NCBI RefSeq assembly: GCF_004358695.1
Contig: NZ_SNAA01000009.1
Location: forward strand, 62,001 to 126,000
Direction: 5' to 3'
Source: Palleronia sediminis
GTDB lineage: Bacteria > Pseudomonadota > Alphaproteobacteria > Rhodobacterales > Rhodobacteraceae
Length of the DNA: 64,000 bases
Shown: one piece after another, positions 17,346-25,155 of the stretch
Position numbering within the stretch: the stretch's first letter is position 1
How the letters are laid out: each line of letters begins with the position of its first letter
The notes under the pieces: model-generated
The model's input: only the letters and a program-made list of their open reading frames with translations
Databases searched by the model: none
What the model was told of the DNA's origin: nothing
Translations under genes and position numbers: made by a program

Positions 17346-18239
17346 TTACGCCCCTCGGGCGCGGGTGGGAAGGCCCCTGCGCAGCCGCCTTTCGCGCCAG
17401 AGCGCGTAGAGCCCGCTGCCCACGACGAGCCCCGCGCCCAGCAGCGTCAGCAGGTCCGGCCGCTCGCCCAGCAGCACCACCCCCAGCACCATCGCGAACA
17501 GGAGCCGCGAATAGCGAAAGGGGATCACCGTCGCCACGTCGCCGATCCGGGTGGCGCCGACCAGCAGCGAATAGGCAAAGACGCCGATGCCGACCGCCCC
17601 CGCCGTGGCGATCCAGGCGGGCGCGTCGCCCGCCACCGGCCCCGGCCCCAGCACGAGCAGCACCATCGCCGCGGGCGTGAGCGACAGGTAGGCCCAGAAG
17701 GACAGTTGCAGCGACGGGATCTCGGGCGGGATTCGGCGCGAGGCCACGTCGCGCACCGCCAGCATCAGCGCGGCAAAGGCCGCGAGCAGGGCGGGCGGGC
17801 GGAACCCCTCGAGCCCCGGCCGCAGCATGACGAGCACACCGGCCAGCCCCACCCCCACCGCGGTCCAGCGCCGCCAGCCGACCGTCTCGCGCAGCCACAG
17901 CGCGGCGCCCATGGTCACGAAGAGCGGTGTCGCCTGGAGGATCGCGGTGTTGAGCGACAGCGGCACCAGCCCCAGCGCGGTGACATAGGACAGGGTCGCG
18001 ACGATCTCGGCGCCGTTGCGCGTCAGGACCAGCGGGTGGCGAAAGGCGGGCGCGGCGAGCGGCAGGCCCCGCGCGCGGCACAGCGTGGCAAAGATCACCG
18101 CGCCGCCCAGCGCCAGCACGGTCAGGATCTGCGCGGTGGGCAAGGCGGCCGAGGCGACCTTGATGAGCATGTCCTCGGCCGCGAAGGCCGCCATGGAGCC
18201 GACCATCAGCCCGATGGCGCGCAGGTTGTCGGGGTTCAT
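17346..18239 (-). CDS. EamA/DMT-family transporter
   Basis: A 297-aa membrane protein with about ten hydrophobic helices in two EamA repeats (first half starting GLMVGSMAAFAAEDMLIKVA, second half LLAAFAALMLAVRDVASRRI). It is a drug/metabolite superfamily permease. The substrate is unknown. The start codon overlaps the stop of the Fur-family gene (ATGA), so the two are translationally coupled and the transporter could be metal-related or simply co-transcribed. Confidence 0.9.
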   Translation of the reverse strand: MNPDNLRAIGLMVGSMAAFAAEDMLIKVASAALPTAQILTVLALGGAVIFATLCRARGLPLAAPAFRHPLVLTRNGAEIVATLSYVTALGLVPLSLNTAILQATPLFVTMGAALWLRETVGWRRWTAVGVGLAGVLVMLRPGLEGFRPPALLAAFAALMLAVRDVASRRIPPEIPSLQLSFWAYLSLTPAAMVLLVLGPGPVAGDAPAWIATAGAVGIGVFAYSLLVGATRIGDVATVIPFRYSRLLFAMVLGVVLLGERPDLLTLLGAGLVVGSGLYALWRERRLRRGLPTRARGA

Positions 18240-18643
18240 CGCCGCCGCTTTCCGCGCAGCTCGAGCCGGTGCCCGACAAGGTCATAGCCCAGCCGCCGCG
18301 CGATTTTCTCTTGCAGCTTCTCGATCTCGGGATCGACGAACTCGATCACGTCGCCGGTCTCGATGTCGATGAGGTGGTCGTGATGCTGGCGCTCGGCATC
18401 CTCCCAGCGGGTGCGGCCGTCGCCGAAGGCGTGCGATTCCAGCAGGCCGCTATCCTCGAAGAGGCGCAGCGTGCGATAGACCGTGGCCAGGGACAGGCTC
18501 GGCTCGACCTTCTGGGCGCGCTTGTGCAGCTCTTCGGCGTCGGGGTGGTCGTCGGCGGCGTCGAGCACGCGGGCGATCACGCGGCGCTGGTGCGTCTGGC
18601 GCAGGCCCGCCGCGGCGAGCCGGTCGAGGATGCTGTCGGACAT
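18236..18643 (-). CDS. Fur-family metalloregulator (Fur/Mur type)
   Basis: A 135-aa repressor. The N-terminal winged helix contains LRQTHQRRVIARVL and the recognition helix SLATVYRTLRLFEDSGLL. The dimerisation domain has the metal-binding HHDHLIDIETGDVIEFVD segment. It lacks the C-terminal CxxC structural zinc site of some Fur proteins. In Rhodobacterales such proteins usually act as manganese- or iron-responsive repressors (Mur/Fur); I cannot decide between them from sequence. Position 5' of a transporter gene that it overlaps could reflect autoregulated metal homeostasis. Confidence 0.92.
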   Translation of the reverse strand: MSDSILDRLAAAGLRQTHQRRVIARVLDAADDHPDAEELHKRAQKVEPSLSLATVYRTLRLFEDSGLLESHAFGDGRTRWEDAERQHHDHLIDIETGDVIEFVDPEIEKLQEKIARRLGYDLVGHRLELRGKRRR

Positions 18644-18675
18644 GGCCTGCCTTTCCTGCGGGAGCAGCCTGCCTT

Positions 18676-19527
18676 CTAGCGGTCGTTCGCCCCGGTGAGA
18701 AGGCGCCCCTCCATCACGGGCACGGCCTGTCCCGAAACCGTCACGCCAGATGGCCCGGCGGCGACGCCGATGCGGCTGGGGCGGCCCATGGCGACGCCCT
18801 GCGAGATCTCGATCTCGACCGGGCCGCCCTCGCTATGGGCGATCCATGCGCCCAGCGCGGCCGCGGCGCTGCCGGTGGCGGGATCCTCGGGGATGTCGTC
18901 GAGCGGCGCGAACATCCGCGCCTCGATCCGGGGGCCGTTGCGGACATGGGCATAGATCGCGAAGTCGAGCGGCAGCCTGTAGCGGTCCTGCGCCGCGCGA
19001 AAGGCAGCCGTGACCGGGGCGGCGGCGTCGAGATCGGGCAGCGACGCCAGCGGGGCCAGCACGAAGGGCAGCCCGACCGAGGCCACGGCGGGCGGCCCGG
19101 CCAGCCGGCTCGCGTCGAGGCCGAGACAGGCGGCGACGGTGGCCGCGTCGATCTCGGGGCCGAGCTCGAGCGCGCGGGTCTGGGTAAAGCGCGCGTGCGC
19201 GCCATCCACCTCGCAAGCTATGCGCCCCGCGCCGGTGGACAGATCGAACTGCCCCGCGGCGCGGCCCATGTCGCATAGCGCGACCGCGGTGCCGATCAGC
19301 GGATGCCCGGCAAAGGGGATCTCGGTGCGGGGGGTGAAGATGCGCAACCGCGCCACCGTGCCGGGGGCGTCCGGGGGATAGACGAAAACCGTCTCGGAAA
19401 AGCCGAACTCGGCGGCGATCCGTTGCAGATCACACTCGGGCAGGGGGGCCGCGTCGGGGACAATCGCCAGCGGATTGCCCCCGAAGGGCGCGTCGGTAAA
19501 GACGTCGTAGACGCGATAACCCGTCAT
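18676..19527 (-). CDS. PhzF family isomerase/epimerase
   Basis: A 283-aa member of the PhzF/DapF-fold family. It shows YDVFTDAPFGGNPLAIV, the catalytic-glutamate segment EFGFSETVFV, FAGHPLIGTA and the second-half DPATGSAAAALGAW. These proteins catalyse proton-shift isomerisations; outside phenazine operons the substrate is generally unknown. It is 8 bp from the DUF533 gene downstream of the tRNA on the same strand, and there is no phenazine pathway here. Confidence 0.9.
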   Translation of the reverse strand: MTGYRVYDVFTDAPFGGNPLAIVPDAAPLPECDLQRIAAEFGFSETVFVYPPDAPGTVARLRIFTPRTEIPFAGHPLIGTAVALCDMGRAAGQFDLSTGAGRIACEVDGAHARFTQTRALELGPEIDAATVAACLGLDASRLAGPPAVASVGLPFVLAPLASLPDLDAAAPVTAAFRAAQDRYRLPLDFAIYAHVRNGPRIEARMFAPLDDIPEDPATGSAAAALGAWIAHSEGGPVEIEISQGVAMGRPSRIGVAAGPSGVTVSGQAVPVMEGRLLTGANDR

Positions 19528-19534
19528 CCGCCGC

Positions 19535-20296
19535 TCAGATCGTGTAGAGGGGCGGCTTGCCGTTCGCCTCGTGGATCTCGTTTACGGTGCGTCGCTCGAT
19601 CTTGAGGGCGCGGGCCAGTGCGTCGAGATATTCGGCCTCGGCGCGGTTGTCGGGCTCGATGGCCAGAACGCTCGCGGTATAGACCTCGATCTCGTGCCCC
19701 TCGGGCACGTCGCGAGCCAGCGTCTCGGCATTGACGGGCGCGGTCATCTGCCGCTGGATAAAGGCGGTTTCCTCGGGCGAGGCGTCGCCGATCACCTCCA
19801 TCAGGGTCGCGCGCTCGGCCTCGTCGATCTCGCCATCGGCGCGTGCGGCAAAGATCATCGCGCGCAGCATCAGGCCCGAAACCTGTTCCTCTTCGGGGGT
19901 GTTCTCGGGGGTGGGGCGGGTCGTGTCGAGCAGCCCGCGCATCCGTTCCGACCCCTGCGCGCCCGCCGTGGCGCCCGCAAGCGCGCCCAGCAGCCCGCCG
20001 ATACCCGATTGCGTGCCGCCGCCCGTGCCGCCGCCGCGCCCGCCGAGCCCGGCCATGCCGAGCCCCGCGCCGCCGCCACGGGCCGCGCCCGCGCCCGCCG
20101 CGCCGCCGAGGCCGAGCTGGCCCAGCATGTCGCCGATGCCGCCGCCCGACAGGCCCCGCTGTCCGCCGCCGCCCTGCTGGCTTTCGGCGAGCTTGCGCTT
20201 GACGCCTTCGAGCCCGCCGGCGCTGCGGAACGCCTGCACACCCTTGGCCGCGGCAAAGGCCAGCGCCATTTTCACGGCCATCTTCTTGAGCGACAT
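19535..20296 (-). CDS. DUF533/TerB-like protein with Gly/Ala-rich linker
   Basis: A 253-aa protein in two parts. The N-terminus (MSLKKMAVKMALAFAAAKG) is amphipathic; residues about 40-115 are a glycine-rich low-complexity linker; residues about 125-250 form a TerB-like helical domain (GLMLRAMIFAARADGEIDEAERATLMEVIG, then VYTASVLAIEPDNRAEAEYLDALARAL). DUF533 proteins are of unknown function, often membrane-associated. Its start is 90 bp downstream of the tRNA-Gly gene on the same strand. Confidence 0.85.
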   Translation of the reverse strand: MSLKKMAVKMALAFAAAKGVQAFRSAGGLEGVKRKLAESQQGGGGQRGLSGGGIGDMLGQLGLGGAAGAGAARGGGAGLGMAGLGGRGGGTGGGTQSGIGGLLGALAGATAGAQGSERMRGLLDTTRPTPENTPEEEQVSGLMLRAMIFAARADGEIDEAERATLMEVIGDASPEETAFIQRQMTAPVNAETLARDVPEGHEIEVYTASVLAIEPDNRAEAEYLDALARALKIERRTVNEIHEANGKPPLYTI

Positions 20297-20385
20297 CTTG
20301 GAAACCTCGCGATCATGTCATTCAGCCCAATGTGGGGCCGGTATGGCAAGGCGGCAAGCCTTGCCGAGGGGTCGCGGGAAAAAGC

Positions 20386-20459
20386 TGGAGCGGGTGAAGG
20401 GAATCGAACCCTCGTCTTAAGCTTGGGAAGCTCCTGCTCTACCATTGAGCTACACCCGC
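20386..20459 (-). tRNA. tRNA-Gly (anticodon CCC)
   Basis: A 74-nt cloverleaf on the minus strand. The acceptor stem GCGGGTG pairs with CACCCGC, the D-arm is GCTCAATGGTAGAGC, the anticodon loop is TTCCCAA (anticodon CCC, flanked by AGC/GCT), and the T-arm is GAGGGTTCGATTCCCTT. The discriminator T and CCA are encoded (20386-20389 on the plus strand). It reads GGG glycine codons, common in this GC-rich genome. Confidence 0.96.
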
Positions 20460-20494
20460 CGCGCCGCCCGATTAGATCGACTTGGCCCGTGCGG

Positions 20495-21376
20495 TCAAGC
20501 GCGATCCGCGCCTTTCGCCGGCCCCTCTGCCACCAGCCGCGCGACATAGCCCGGCAGCGCAAAGGCCGCGTGATGCACCTCGGCCGTGTAATAGCCGAAG
20601 GACAGGCCCGATGCGGTCACCCGCGCCGCGACGGTGGCGGGATCGGTGCGCCGCGCGTCGCCGTCGCTGCCCCAGCCAAAGGCCATCGGCCCGCCGGTAT
20701 AGGTCGGCACGGTGGCGAGATAGCAGGTCGCGTCGGCAAAGAGGGTGCGAAAGGCGCGCATGGTGCCGGCAAGCTCGTCGCCCTGCATGAAGGGCACGCC
20801 GTTCTGCGTCACGAGGATGCCGCCGGGCGCCAGCGCGCGTTTCGCATGGCCGTAGAAATGATCGGTGAACAGCACCTCGCCCGGACCGACGGGGTCGGTC
20901 GAATCGACGATGATGACGTCGAACCCGCCATCGGTGTCGCGCATGAAATCGGCGCCGTCGGCGATGACGAGGTTCAGGCGCGGATCGTCGAAGGCCCCGT
21001 CGGAAATGCCCGGCAGGTAGGTTTTCGAGAACTCGACCACGCCCGCGTCGATCTCGACCATCACCACCTCGTCCAGCGGATGGCGCAGCGCCTCGCGCGC
21101 CATGCCGCCATCGCCGCCGCCCACGATCAGCACGCGACGCGCCGCGCCATGCGCGAAAAGCGGCACATGGGTCAGCATCTCGTGATAGATGAAATTGTCG
21201 CCCTCGGTCACCTGCACCACGCCGTCGAGCGTCAGCACCCGCCCGAAGCGCGCGTTGTGGAACACGCGCAGGCGCTGGTGATCGGTCTGGCTGTCATAGA
21301 GCAATTCGTCCTCGCGCAGCGCCTGGGCATAGTCGCCATGCAGCGCCTCGACGGTCCAGCCGGTCAGGTTGGTCAT
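20495..21376 (-). CDS. speE: Spermidine synthase
   Basis: A 293-aa aminopropyltransferase making spermidine from putrescine and decarboxylated SAM. The motifs are QTDHQRLRVFHN, DGVVQVTEGDNFIYHEML, the nucleotide-binding VLIVGGGDGGMAREAL and the catalytic-aspartate segment VIIVDSTDPVGPGE. Size and order are typical. The start ATG overlaps the stop of the upstream 2'-5' RNA ligase-like gene (ATGA), so translation is coupled; speD lies just upstream on the same strand but is separated by a terminator. Confidence 0.96.
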   Translation of the reverse strand: MTNLTGWTVEALHGDYAQALREDELLYDSQTDHQRLRVFHNARFGRVLTLDGVVQVTEGDNFIYHEMLTHVPLFAHGAARRVLIVGGGDGGMAREALRHPLDEVVMVEIDAGVVEFSKTYLPGISDGAFDDPRLNLVIADGADFMRDTDGGFDVIIVDSTDPVGPGEVLFTDHFYGHAKRALAPGGILVTQNGVPFMQGDELAGTMRAFRTLFADATCYLATVPTYTGGPMAFGWGSDGDARRTDPATVAARVTASGLSFGYYTAEVHHAAFALPGYVARLVAEGPAKGADRA

Positions 21377-21882
21377 TCGCTGTCTCCTCGGAACGGGAAG
21401 GTTCCCGCGTCTTCCCACGGGCCGCCCCGGTAATGCCAGAGGCGGAGCGCGTCGAAAACCCCGCTCCAGGGGGTGAAACCGGCCCGCAACTGCGCTTGGG
21501 TGGCGCGCGCCGTGTCGCGGTCGACCTTGTTCTGCACCGTCGCATGCAGTTTGCGCGCGCGGTCGTCGCTCGTGCTCAGCATGTCGCGCCAGGCGTCGCG
21601 CAGATCGCAATGCAGCGCGCGTGCCGGCGGGCAGTCGAGCGCCACCGCCGCGCCGCCGCCGAAATCGACGATGCCCGTGGCCGCGAAGGGCAGGGGCGCG
21701 TGGCGCGCGGCGGCCGCGGCCAGATCGGCCAGCACGCGGGCGATCGCATCGGACGGGAGCTGCTGGAACAGCGTGACATGAACGGGGATGAAGTTGCGCG
21801 CGGGCGGGAAGTGGCGCTGGCGCAGCGGCTCGAGCCGCGCAAAGCTCGGGGCGTCGAAGCCGAGGGTGAGGATCAGGGCCAT
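21373..21882 (-). CDS. 2'-5' RNA ligase family protein
   Basis: A 169-aa two-histidine phosphoesterase/LigT-like protein with both signature motifs, HVTLF (about residue 43) and HATVQNKV (about residue 121). Members hydrolyse or form 2',5' or cyclic-phosphate bonds in RNA or nucleotides. The start ATG is at 21882, in front of MALILTLGFDAPSF; upstream residues in the open frame look like shadow coding. It overlaps speE by 4 bp, an unexpected pairing with polyamine synthesis. Confidence 0.85.
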   Translation of the reverse strand: MALILTLGFDAPSFARLEPLRQRHFPPARNFIPVHVTLFQQLPSDAIARVLADLAAAAARHAPLPFAATGIVDFGGGAAVALDCPPARALHCDLRDAWRDMLSTSDDRARKLHATVQNKVDRDTARATQAQLRAGFTPWSGVFDALRLWHYRGGPWEDAGTFPFRGDSE

Positions 21883-21936
21883 GGGCGCCAAGATGCGGCG
21901 CCGCGCGGGCGCGTCAACAGGCGGGGCCGCGGAACG

Positions 21937-21970
21937 GAAAACGGGCGGCGCAGGGTGCTGCACCGCCCGT
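21937..21970 (-). terminator. Rho-independent terminator after speD
   Basis: On the minus strand, ACGGGCGG (21970-21963) pairs with CCGCCCGT (21948-21941) around a partly paired loop, followed by TTTTCC. It lies about 20 bp after the speD stop and separates speD from the ligase-speE pair. Confidence 0.8.
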
Positions 21971-21991
21971 CGGGATCGCGGGGCCAGAGGC

Positions 21992-22477
21992 TCAGGCGGC
22001 GGCGGTTTCCGTCACCAGCCCCTCGCCGCGATAAAGCTCGCGCACGCGAACGTCGCGCGTCGCGAAGGCCTGTTTCAGCACGTCGACCGCCAGCCAGGGC
22101 CGGGCATCGCCGCACATGAACACGTCGAAGGCGCCATAGCCGATCTCGGGCCATGTGTGGACGCTGATATGGCTCTCGGCCAGGACCGCCACGCCCGAGA
22201 CGCCCTGCGGGCTGAACTTGTGCGTGTGGATATGCAGCAGGGTCGCGCCGCAGGTGTCGACGCAATCGCGGAACGCCTGCTGGATACGGGCCTCGTCGTC
22301 GAGCCCGTGGCCGTTCACGACCTCGATAATGAGATGACGGCCCGCGAAAACACGGCCCTCTTCCCGGATGAAGTGATCGTCACGATCGTCACGCATGACG
22401 TCGATTGCGGGTGTATCTTCCGCTTGGGCGCCTGTCTCCAGACCGATCCCCAGTTGGAAGAGGTTGGCTCCGTCCAT
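21992..22477 (-). CDS. speD: S-adenosylmethionine decarboxylase proenzyme
   Basis: A 161-aa bacterial class 1B AdoMet decarboxylase that supplies the aminopropyl donor for SpeE. The autocleavage site is E101-S102 in LAESHISVHTWPE; S102 becomes the pyruvoyl group. His and Cys catalytic residues are seen in HKFSPQGVSGV and FMCGD. The protein is longer than the roughly 125-aa B. subtilis enzyme because of a 45-residue acidic N-terminal extension before GRHLIIEV. It is transcribed divergently from rplM. Confidence 0.96.
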   Translation of the reverse strand: MDGANLFQLGIGLETGAQAEDTPAIDVMRDDRDDHFIREEGRVFAGRHLIIEVVNGHGLDDEARIQQAFRDCVDTCGATLLHIHTHKFSPQGVSGVAVLAESHISVHTWPEIGYGAFDVFMCGDARPWLAVDVLKQAFATRDVRVRELYRGEGLVTETAAA

Positions 22478-22699
22478 GGAGTGCCCCTTTCAGCCAGTAG
22501 ATTGAATCCGTGGGTCCTTAGCGCCCCCCCAGGTCGTATCGTATAACGTCGCCTGAAGTTGGGATCGTCCCCGTTGGTATCGGCGGACCTAAGACGCCCG
22601 GACCGGCGGTGCAAGGATTATTTCGAGAAAAATGCAAAAGGCGCGGGAAAGCGCGCGGTCGGGGCGCGCGGGCGGGGGCCGGTGCGGCCCGATTGGTGG

Positions 22700-22713
22700 G
22701 GTATCTAGATACC
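22700..22713. promoter_or_regulatory. 14-bp perfect palindrome upstream of rplM
   Basis: GGTATCTAGATACC is a perfect two-fold symmetric site about 50 bp upstream of the rplM -35 box and followed by the AT-rich, dyad-containing stretch 22714-22740. In a region of about 70% GC this looks like a protein binding site. The regulator is unknown. Confidence 0.45.
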
Positions 22714-22761
22714 TTATTTGCAAGTTACTGATCTGCAATGGTTTTGCGAGAGGATGCGCGC

Positions 22762-22789
22762 TTGACTGTGCCGCGCTGCGCTGTAGAAC
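22762..22789 (+). promoter_or_regulatory. Sigma-70 promoter of rplM-rpsI
   Basis: TTGACT (22762-22767) and TAGAAC (22784-22789) are separated by 16 bp; the preceding base makes the CTTGAC -35 favoured in alphaproteobacteria. Transcription would begin near 22796, leaving a leader of about 46 nt before the rplM ATG. Confidence 0.7.
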
Positions 22790-22842
22790 CCGCCCATTCC
22801 CTTTCACGGGGCGGCGTGCCGTCCCCCAGGACAGGATCCGTC

Positions 22843-23307
22843 ATGAAAACCTTTACCGCTACCCCGGCGGATATCGACAAGAAATGGATCGTGATCGACG
22901 CCGAGGGCGTCGTTCTCGGCCGTCTCGCCTCGATCGTCGCCATGCGCCTGCGCGGCAAGCACAAGCCCACCTTCACCCCGTCGATGGACATGGGCGACAA
23001 CGTCATCGTCATCAATGCCGACAAGGTCCAGCTGACCGGCAAGAAGCGTGACAAGCCCAATTACTGGCACACCGGCTATCCGGGCGGCATCAAGTCGCGC
23101 ACCACGGGCCAGATCCTCGAGGGTGCCCATCCCGAGCGGGTGGTCATGCAGGCCATCAAGCGGATGCTGCCCGGCGGGCCGCTCAGCCGCAAGCAGATGA
23201 CCAACCTGCGCGTCTATGCCGGGGCCGAGCACGGGCACGAGGCCCAGCAGCCCCAGGTCCTCGACGTCAAGGCGATGAACAAGAAGAACACGCGGGAGTC
23301 CAACTGA
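22843..23307 (+). CDS. rplM: 50S ribosomal protein L13
   Basis: A 154-aa L13, with [37 protein letters not shown] and [22 protein letters not shown]. It starts [15 protein letters not shown]; an ORF extension upstream of this ATG is not used because the promoter lies within it. The TGA overlaps the rpsI ATG by one base (TGATG), the usual L13-S9 pair. Confidence 0.98.
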   Translation: MKTFTATPADIDKKWIVIDAEGVVLGRLASIVAMRLRGKHKPTFTPSMDMGDNVIVINADKVQLTGKKRDKPNYWHTGYPGGIKSRTTGQILEGAHPERVVMQAIKRMLPGGPLSRKQMTNLRVYAGAEHGHEAQQPQVLDVKAMNKKNTRESN

Positions 23308-23795
23308 TGGCCGAGCAAGTCAATTCCCTCGACGAGCTGAACCAGGCCGTGTCGGGCACCGCCGCCGGTCTCGACACCGAGACCCCGCGCGAGCCCGTCC
23401 GCGACGACCTGGGCCGCGCCTATGCCACCGGCAAGCGCAAGGACGCGGTCGCCCGCGTCTGGATCCGCCCCGGCTCGGGCAAGGTCACGGTCAACGGCAA
23501 GGACGTGAACACCTATTTCGCGCGTCCCGTGTTGCAGATGATCCTCAAGCAGCCCTTCTCGATCGCCAATGTCGAAGGGCAGTTCGACGTGACCGCCACG
23601 GTCAAGGGCGGCGGGCTGTCGGGACAGGCCGGCGCGGTCAAGCACGGCGTCTCCAAGGCGCTGCAGCTCTACGATCCCAGCCTGCGCGCCGCGCTCAAGG
23701 CGGCCGGGTTCCTGACCCGCGACAGCCGCGTGGTCGAGCGCAAGAAATACGGCAAGGCCAAGGCCCGCAAGAGCTTCCAGTTCTCCAAGCGCTGA
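23307..23795 (+). CDS. rpsI: 30S ribosomal protein S9
   Basis: A 162-aa S9 with the alphaproteobacterial N-terminal extension (about 35 residues) before [15 protein letters not shown]. The C-terminus ends in the conserved basic [16 protein letters not shown] that reaches the P site. The gene is coupled to rplM by TGATG and followed by a strong terminator. Confidence 0.98.
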   Translation: MAEQVNSLDELNQAVSGTAAGLDTETPREPVRDDLGRAYATGKRKDAVARVWIRPGSGKVTVNGKDVNTYFARPVLQMILKQPFSIANVEGQFDVTATVKGGGLSGQAGAVKHGVSKALQLYDPSLRAALKAAGFLTRDSRVVERKKYGKAKARKSFQFSKR

Positions 23796-23817
23796 TCCCC
23801 GCGCCCCTGCCGACCGT

Positions 23818-23845
23818 CAAAGGCCCCGCAAGCGCGGGGCCTTTC
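23818..23845 (+). terminator. Rho-independent terminator after rpsI
   Basis: AGGCCCCGC (23821-23829) and GCGGGGCCT (23834-23842) form a 9-bp stem with an AAGC loop, bordered by A and T runs (AAA...TTTCTC). It ends the rplM-rpsI transcript. Confidence 0.92.
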
Positions 23846-23920
23846 TCGTTGCGGCGATGGCGCGATTGCGCCGGCGACCCGCGCGACCTAGTCTGCGCGA
23901 AACAGCCAGGGGGGGGCGAC

Positions 23921-24342
23921 ATGGCCAGGCAGACCGGGCCGCGGAACGGATCGTGCCATTGCGGCGCGGTCCGGTTCACCGTGCATCTCGGCGACGGGTT
24001 CGACACGATCCGGCGATGTTCGTTTTCCTGTTGCCGCATGAGGGGGCCATCGCGGCGAGCGCTCCGCTCGACGGTATCGCGTTCTCGCAGGGTGAAGAGC
24101 TTTTGACGCTGTATCGGTTCAACACCGGCACGGCAAAGCACTGGTTCTGCCCGGTCTGCGGGATCTACACCCATCATCAACGCCGCTCGAACCCCGATGA
24201 GCTGGGCACAAACGTCGCATGTCTCGAGGACGTCAGCCGCTTCGATTTCCCCGAGGTGATTGTCGGCAACGGGGTCCGGCACCCCTCCGACGACCCCGAC
24301 GCCCCGAAGGTCGCGGGGGTGCTGCGGTTCACGGCGGCATGA
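23921..24342 (+). pseudogene. GFA (glutathione-dependent formaldehyde-activating) family protein, frameshifted
   Basis: The ATG at 23921 opens a GFA-family protein, GSCHCGAVRFTVHL...RRCSFSCCRMRG, in one frame. After the run of five G at about 24042-24046 the family sequence continues in the next frame as AIAASAPLDGIAF...YRFNTGTAKHWFCPVCGIYTHH...VGNGVRHP, ending at 24342. Adding one G (G6) restores a 140-aa protein of normal length with the zinc-binding Cys pairs (CHC, CS...C, CPVCG). As written, the first frame stops at 24106. Either a real pseudogene or a homopolymer miscall; the flanking motifs are otherwise undamaged. Confidence 0.88.
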
Positions 24343-24358
24343 AGGAGAGAAAACGCAC

Positions 24359-24685
24359 ATGACGGCATCCACCCCATTCGACCCGGCGGCCATCGACGCG
24401 GCGTTGCGTCTCGTCGTCGAGGATGTCGCGCCCGATGCACGGTATCTGGCCAAGTATGGCGGGGAGCTGATCTTGCCCGATCCCGGTAGCGACACGGCCA
24501 TCGGCGGGATCTTTGCCTACGGGGCGCATGTCTCGCTCGAGTTCAGCCGTGGCGCGTTTCTCGACGACCCGCACGGCCATCTCGAAGGGCGCGGCAGGCT
24601 GCGCCGGCATCTCAAGTTCCGCAGCGTCGCCGATGTCGCGGCGAAGGACGCGCGCGGGTTCCTGAAACAGGCCATCGTGCGCTGA
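24359..24685 (+). CDS. DUF1801-like small protein
   Basis: A 108-aa protein with DARYLAKYGGELILPD, GIFAYGAHVSLEFSRGAFLDDP and a C-terminal HLKFRSVADVAAKDARGFLKQA, resembling the YdhG/DUF1801 fold (VSLxF...G..L.DP..xLxGxGKxxRHxxF). No catalytic role is established for the family. It starts 16 bp after the GFA gene, with AAGGAG upstream, and is probably co-transcribed with it. Confidence 0.8.
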   Translation: MTASTPFDPAAIDAALRLVVEDVAPDARYLAKYGGELILPDPGSDTAIGGIFAYGAHVSLEFSRGAFLDDPHGHLEGRGRLRRHLKFRSVADVAAKDARGFLKQAIVR

Positions 24686-24710
24686 AGGGGGGGGCGGTGC
24701 CGCCCCCGCC

Positions 24711-25070
24711 TTACATGAAGCCCAGTTCGAGCCGGGCCTCGTCGGACATCATGTCCATGCCCCAGGGCGGGTCCCAGGTCAGTTGCACGTCGACGGTCTT
24801 GACGCCCGGCAGCGGCTCGATCGCGTCGGCGACCCAGCCGGGCATCTCGCCTGCCACGGGGCAGCCGGGCGCCGTCAGGGTCATGATGACCGAGACGTCG
24901 TTCTCGGGGGTGATGTCGATGGTGTAGATCAGGCCGAGATCGAAGATGTTGACCGGGATCTCGGGGTCATAGACGGACCGGCAGGCCTCGACGATGGGTT
25001 CGTGGAGGGGGTGGTCGGTGCTCGACGGCTGGATCAGCGGCGCGCCTTCCATCTGGTCGGTCTGGGTCAT
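24711..25070 (-). CDS. MIP18/DUF59 family Fe-S assembly protein (SufT-like)
   Basis: A 119-aa protein with the family hallmarks RSVYDPEIPVNIFDLGLIY and LTAPGCPVAGEMPGWV, including the reactive-type cysteine in PGCP, and DPPWGMDMMSDEARLELG at the end. Such proteins assist Fe-S cluster assembly or transfer; in alphaproteobacteria they often lie at the end of suf operons, but here the gene is alone. It is convergent with the DUF1801 gene. Confidence 0.9.
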   Translation of the reverse strand: MTQTDQMEGAPLIQPSSTDHPLHEPIVEACRSVYDPEIPVNIFDLGLIYTIDITPENDVSVIMTLTAPGCPVAGEMPGWVADAIEPLPGVKTVDVQLTWDPPWGMDMMSDEARLELGFM

Positions 25071-25155
25071 GGAACCTGTCCTTCGGGAAATCCGACTGAA
25101 TATATATGGATCACGCGCGCCGAGATAAAGCCCCCTCGCGCCAGGGCCCCCGCGC

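Larger units (their letters stand above)
22478..22842. other. 365-bp divergent promoter region of speD and rplM
   Basis: The region contains no gene. It holds the rplM promoter (listed), a 14-bp perfect palindrome (listed), an imperfect dyad TTGCA-N11-TGCAA just after it (22718-22738), and upstream of speD a possible minus-strand -10 (TTATAC, 22546-22541) without a convincing -35. The 60-nt speD leader shows no riboswitch I can recognise. Confidence 0.5.

Noticed and set aside
22478-22560. Riboswitch (SAM or polyamine) in the speD leader
   Set aside because: The leader is short and shows no conserved SAM-II/SAM-V or speF-motif pairing that I could recognise.
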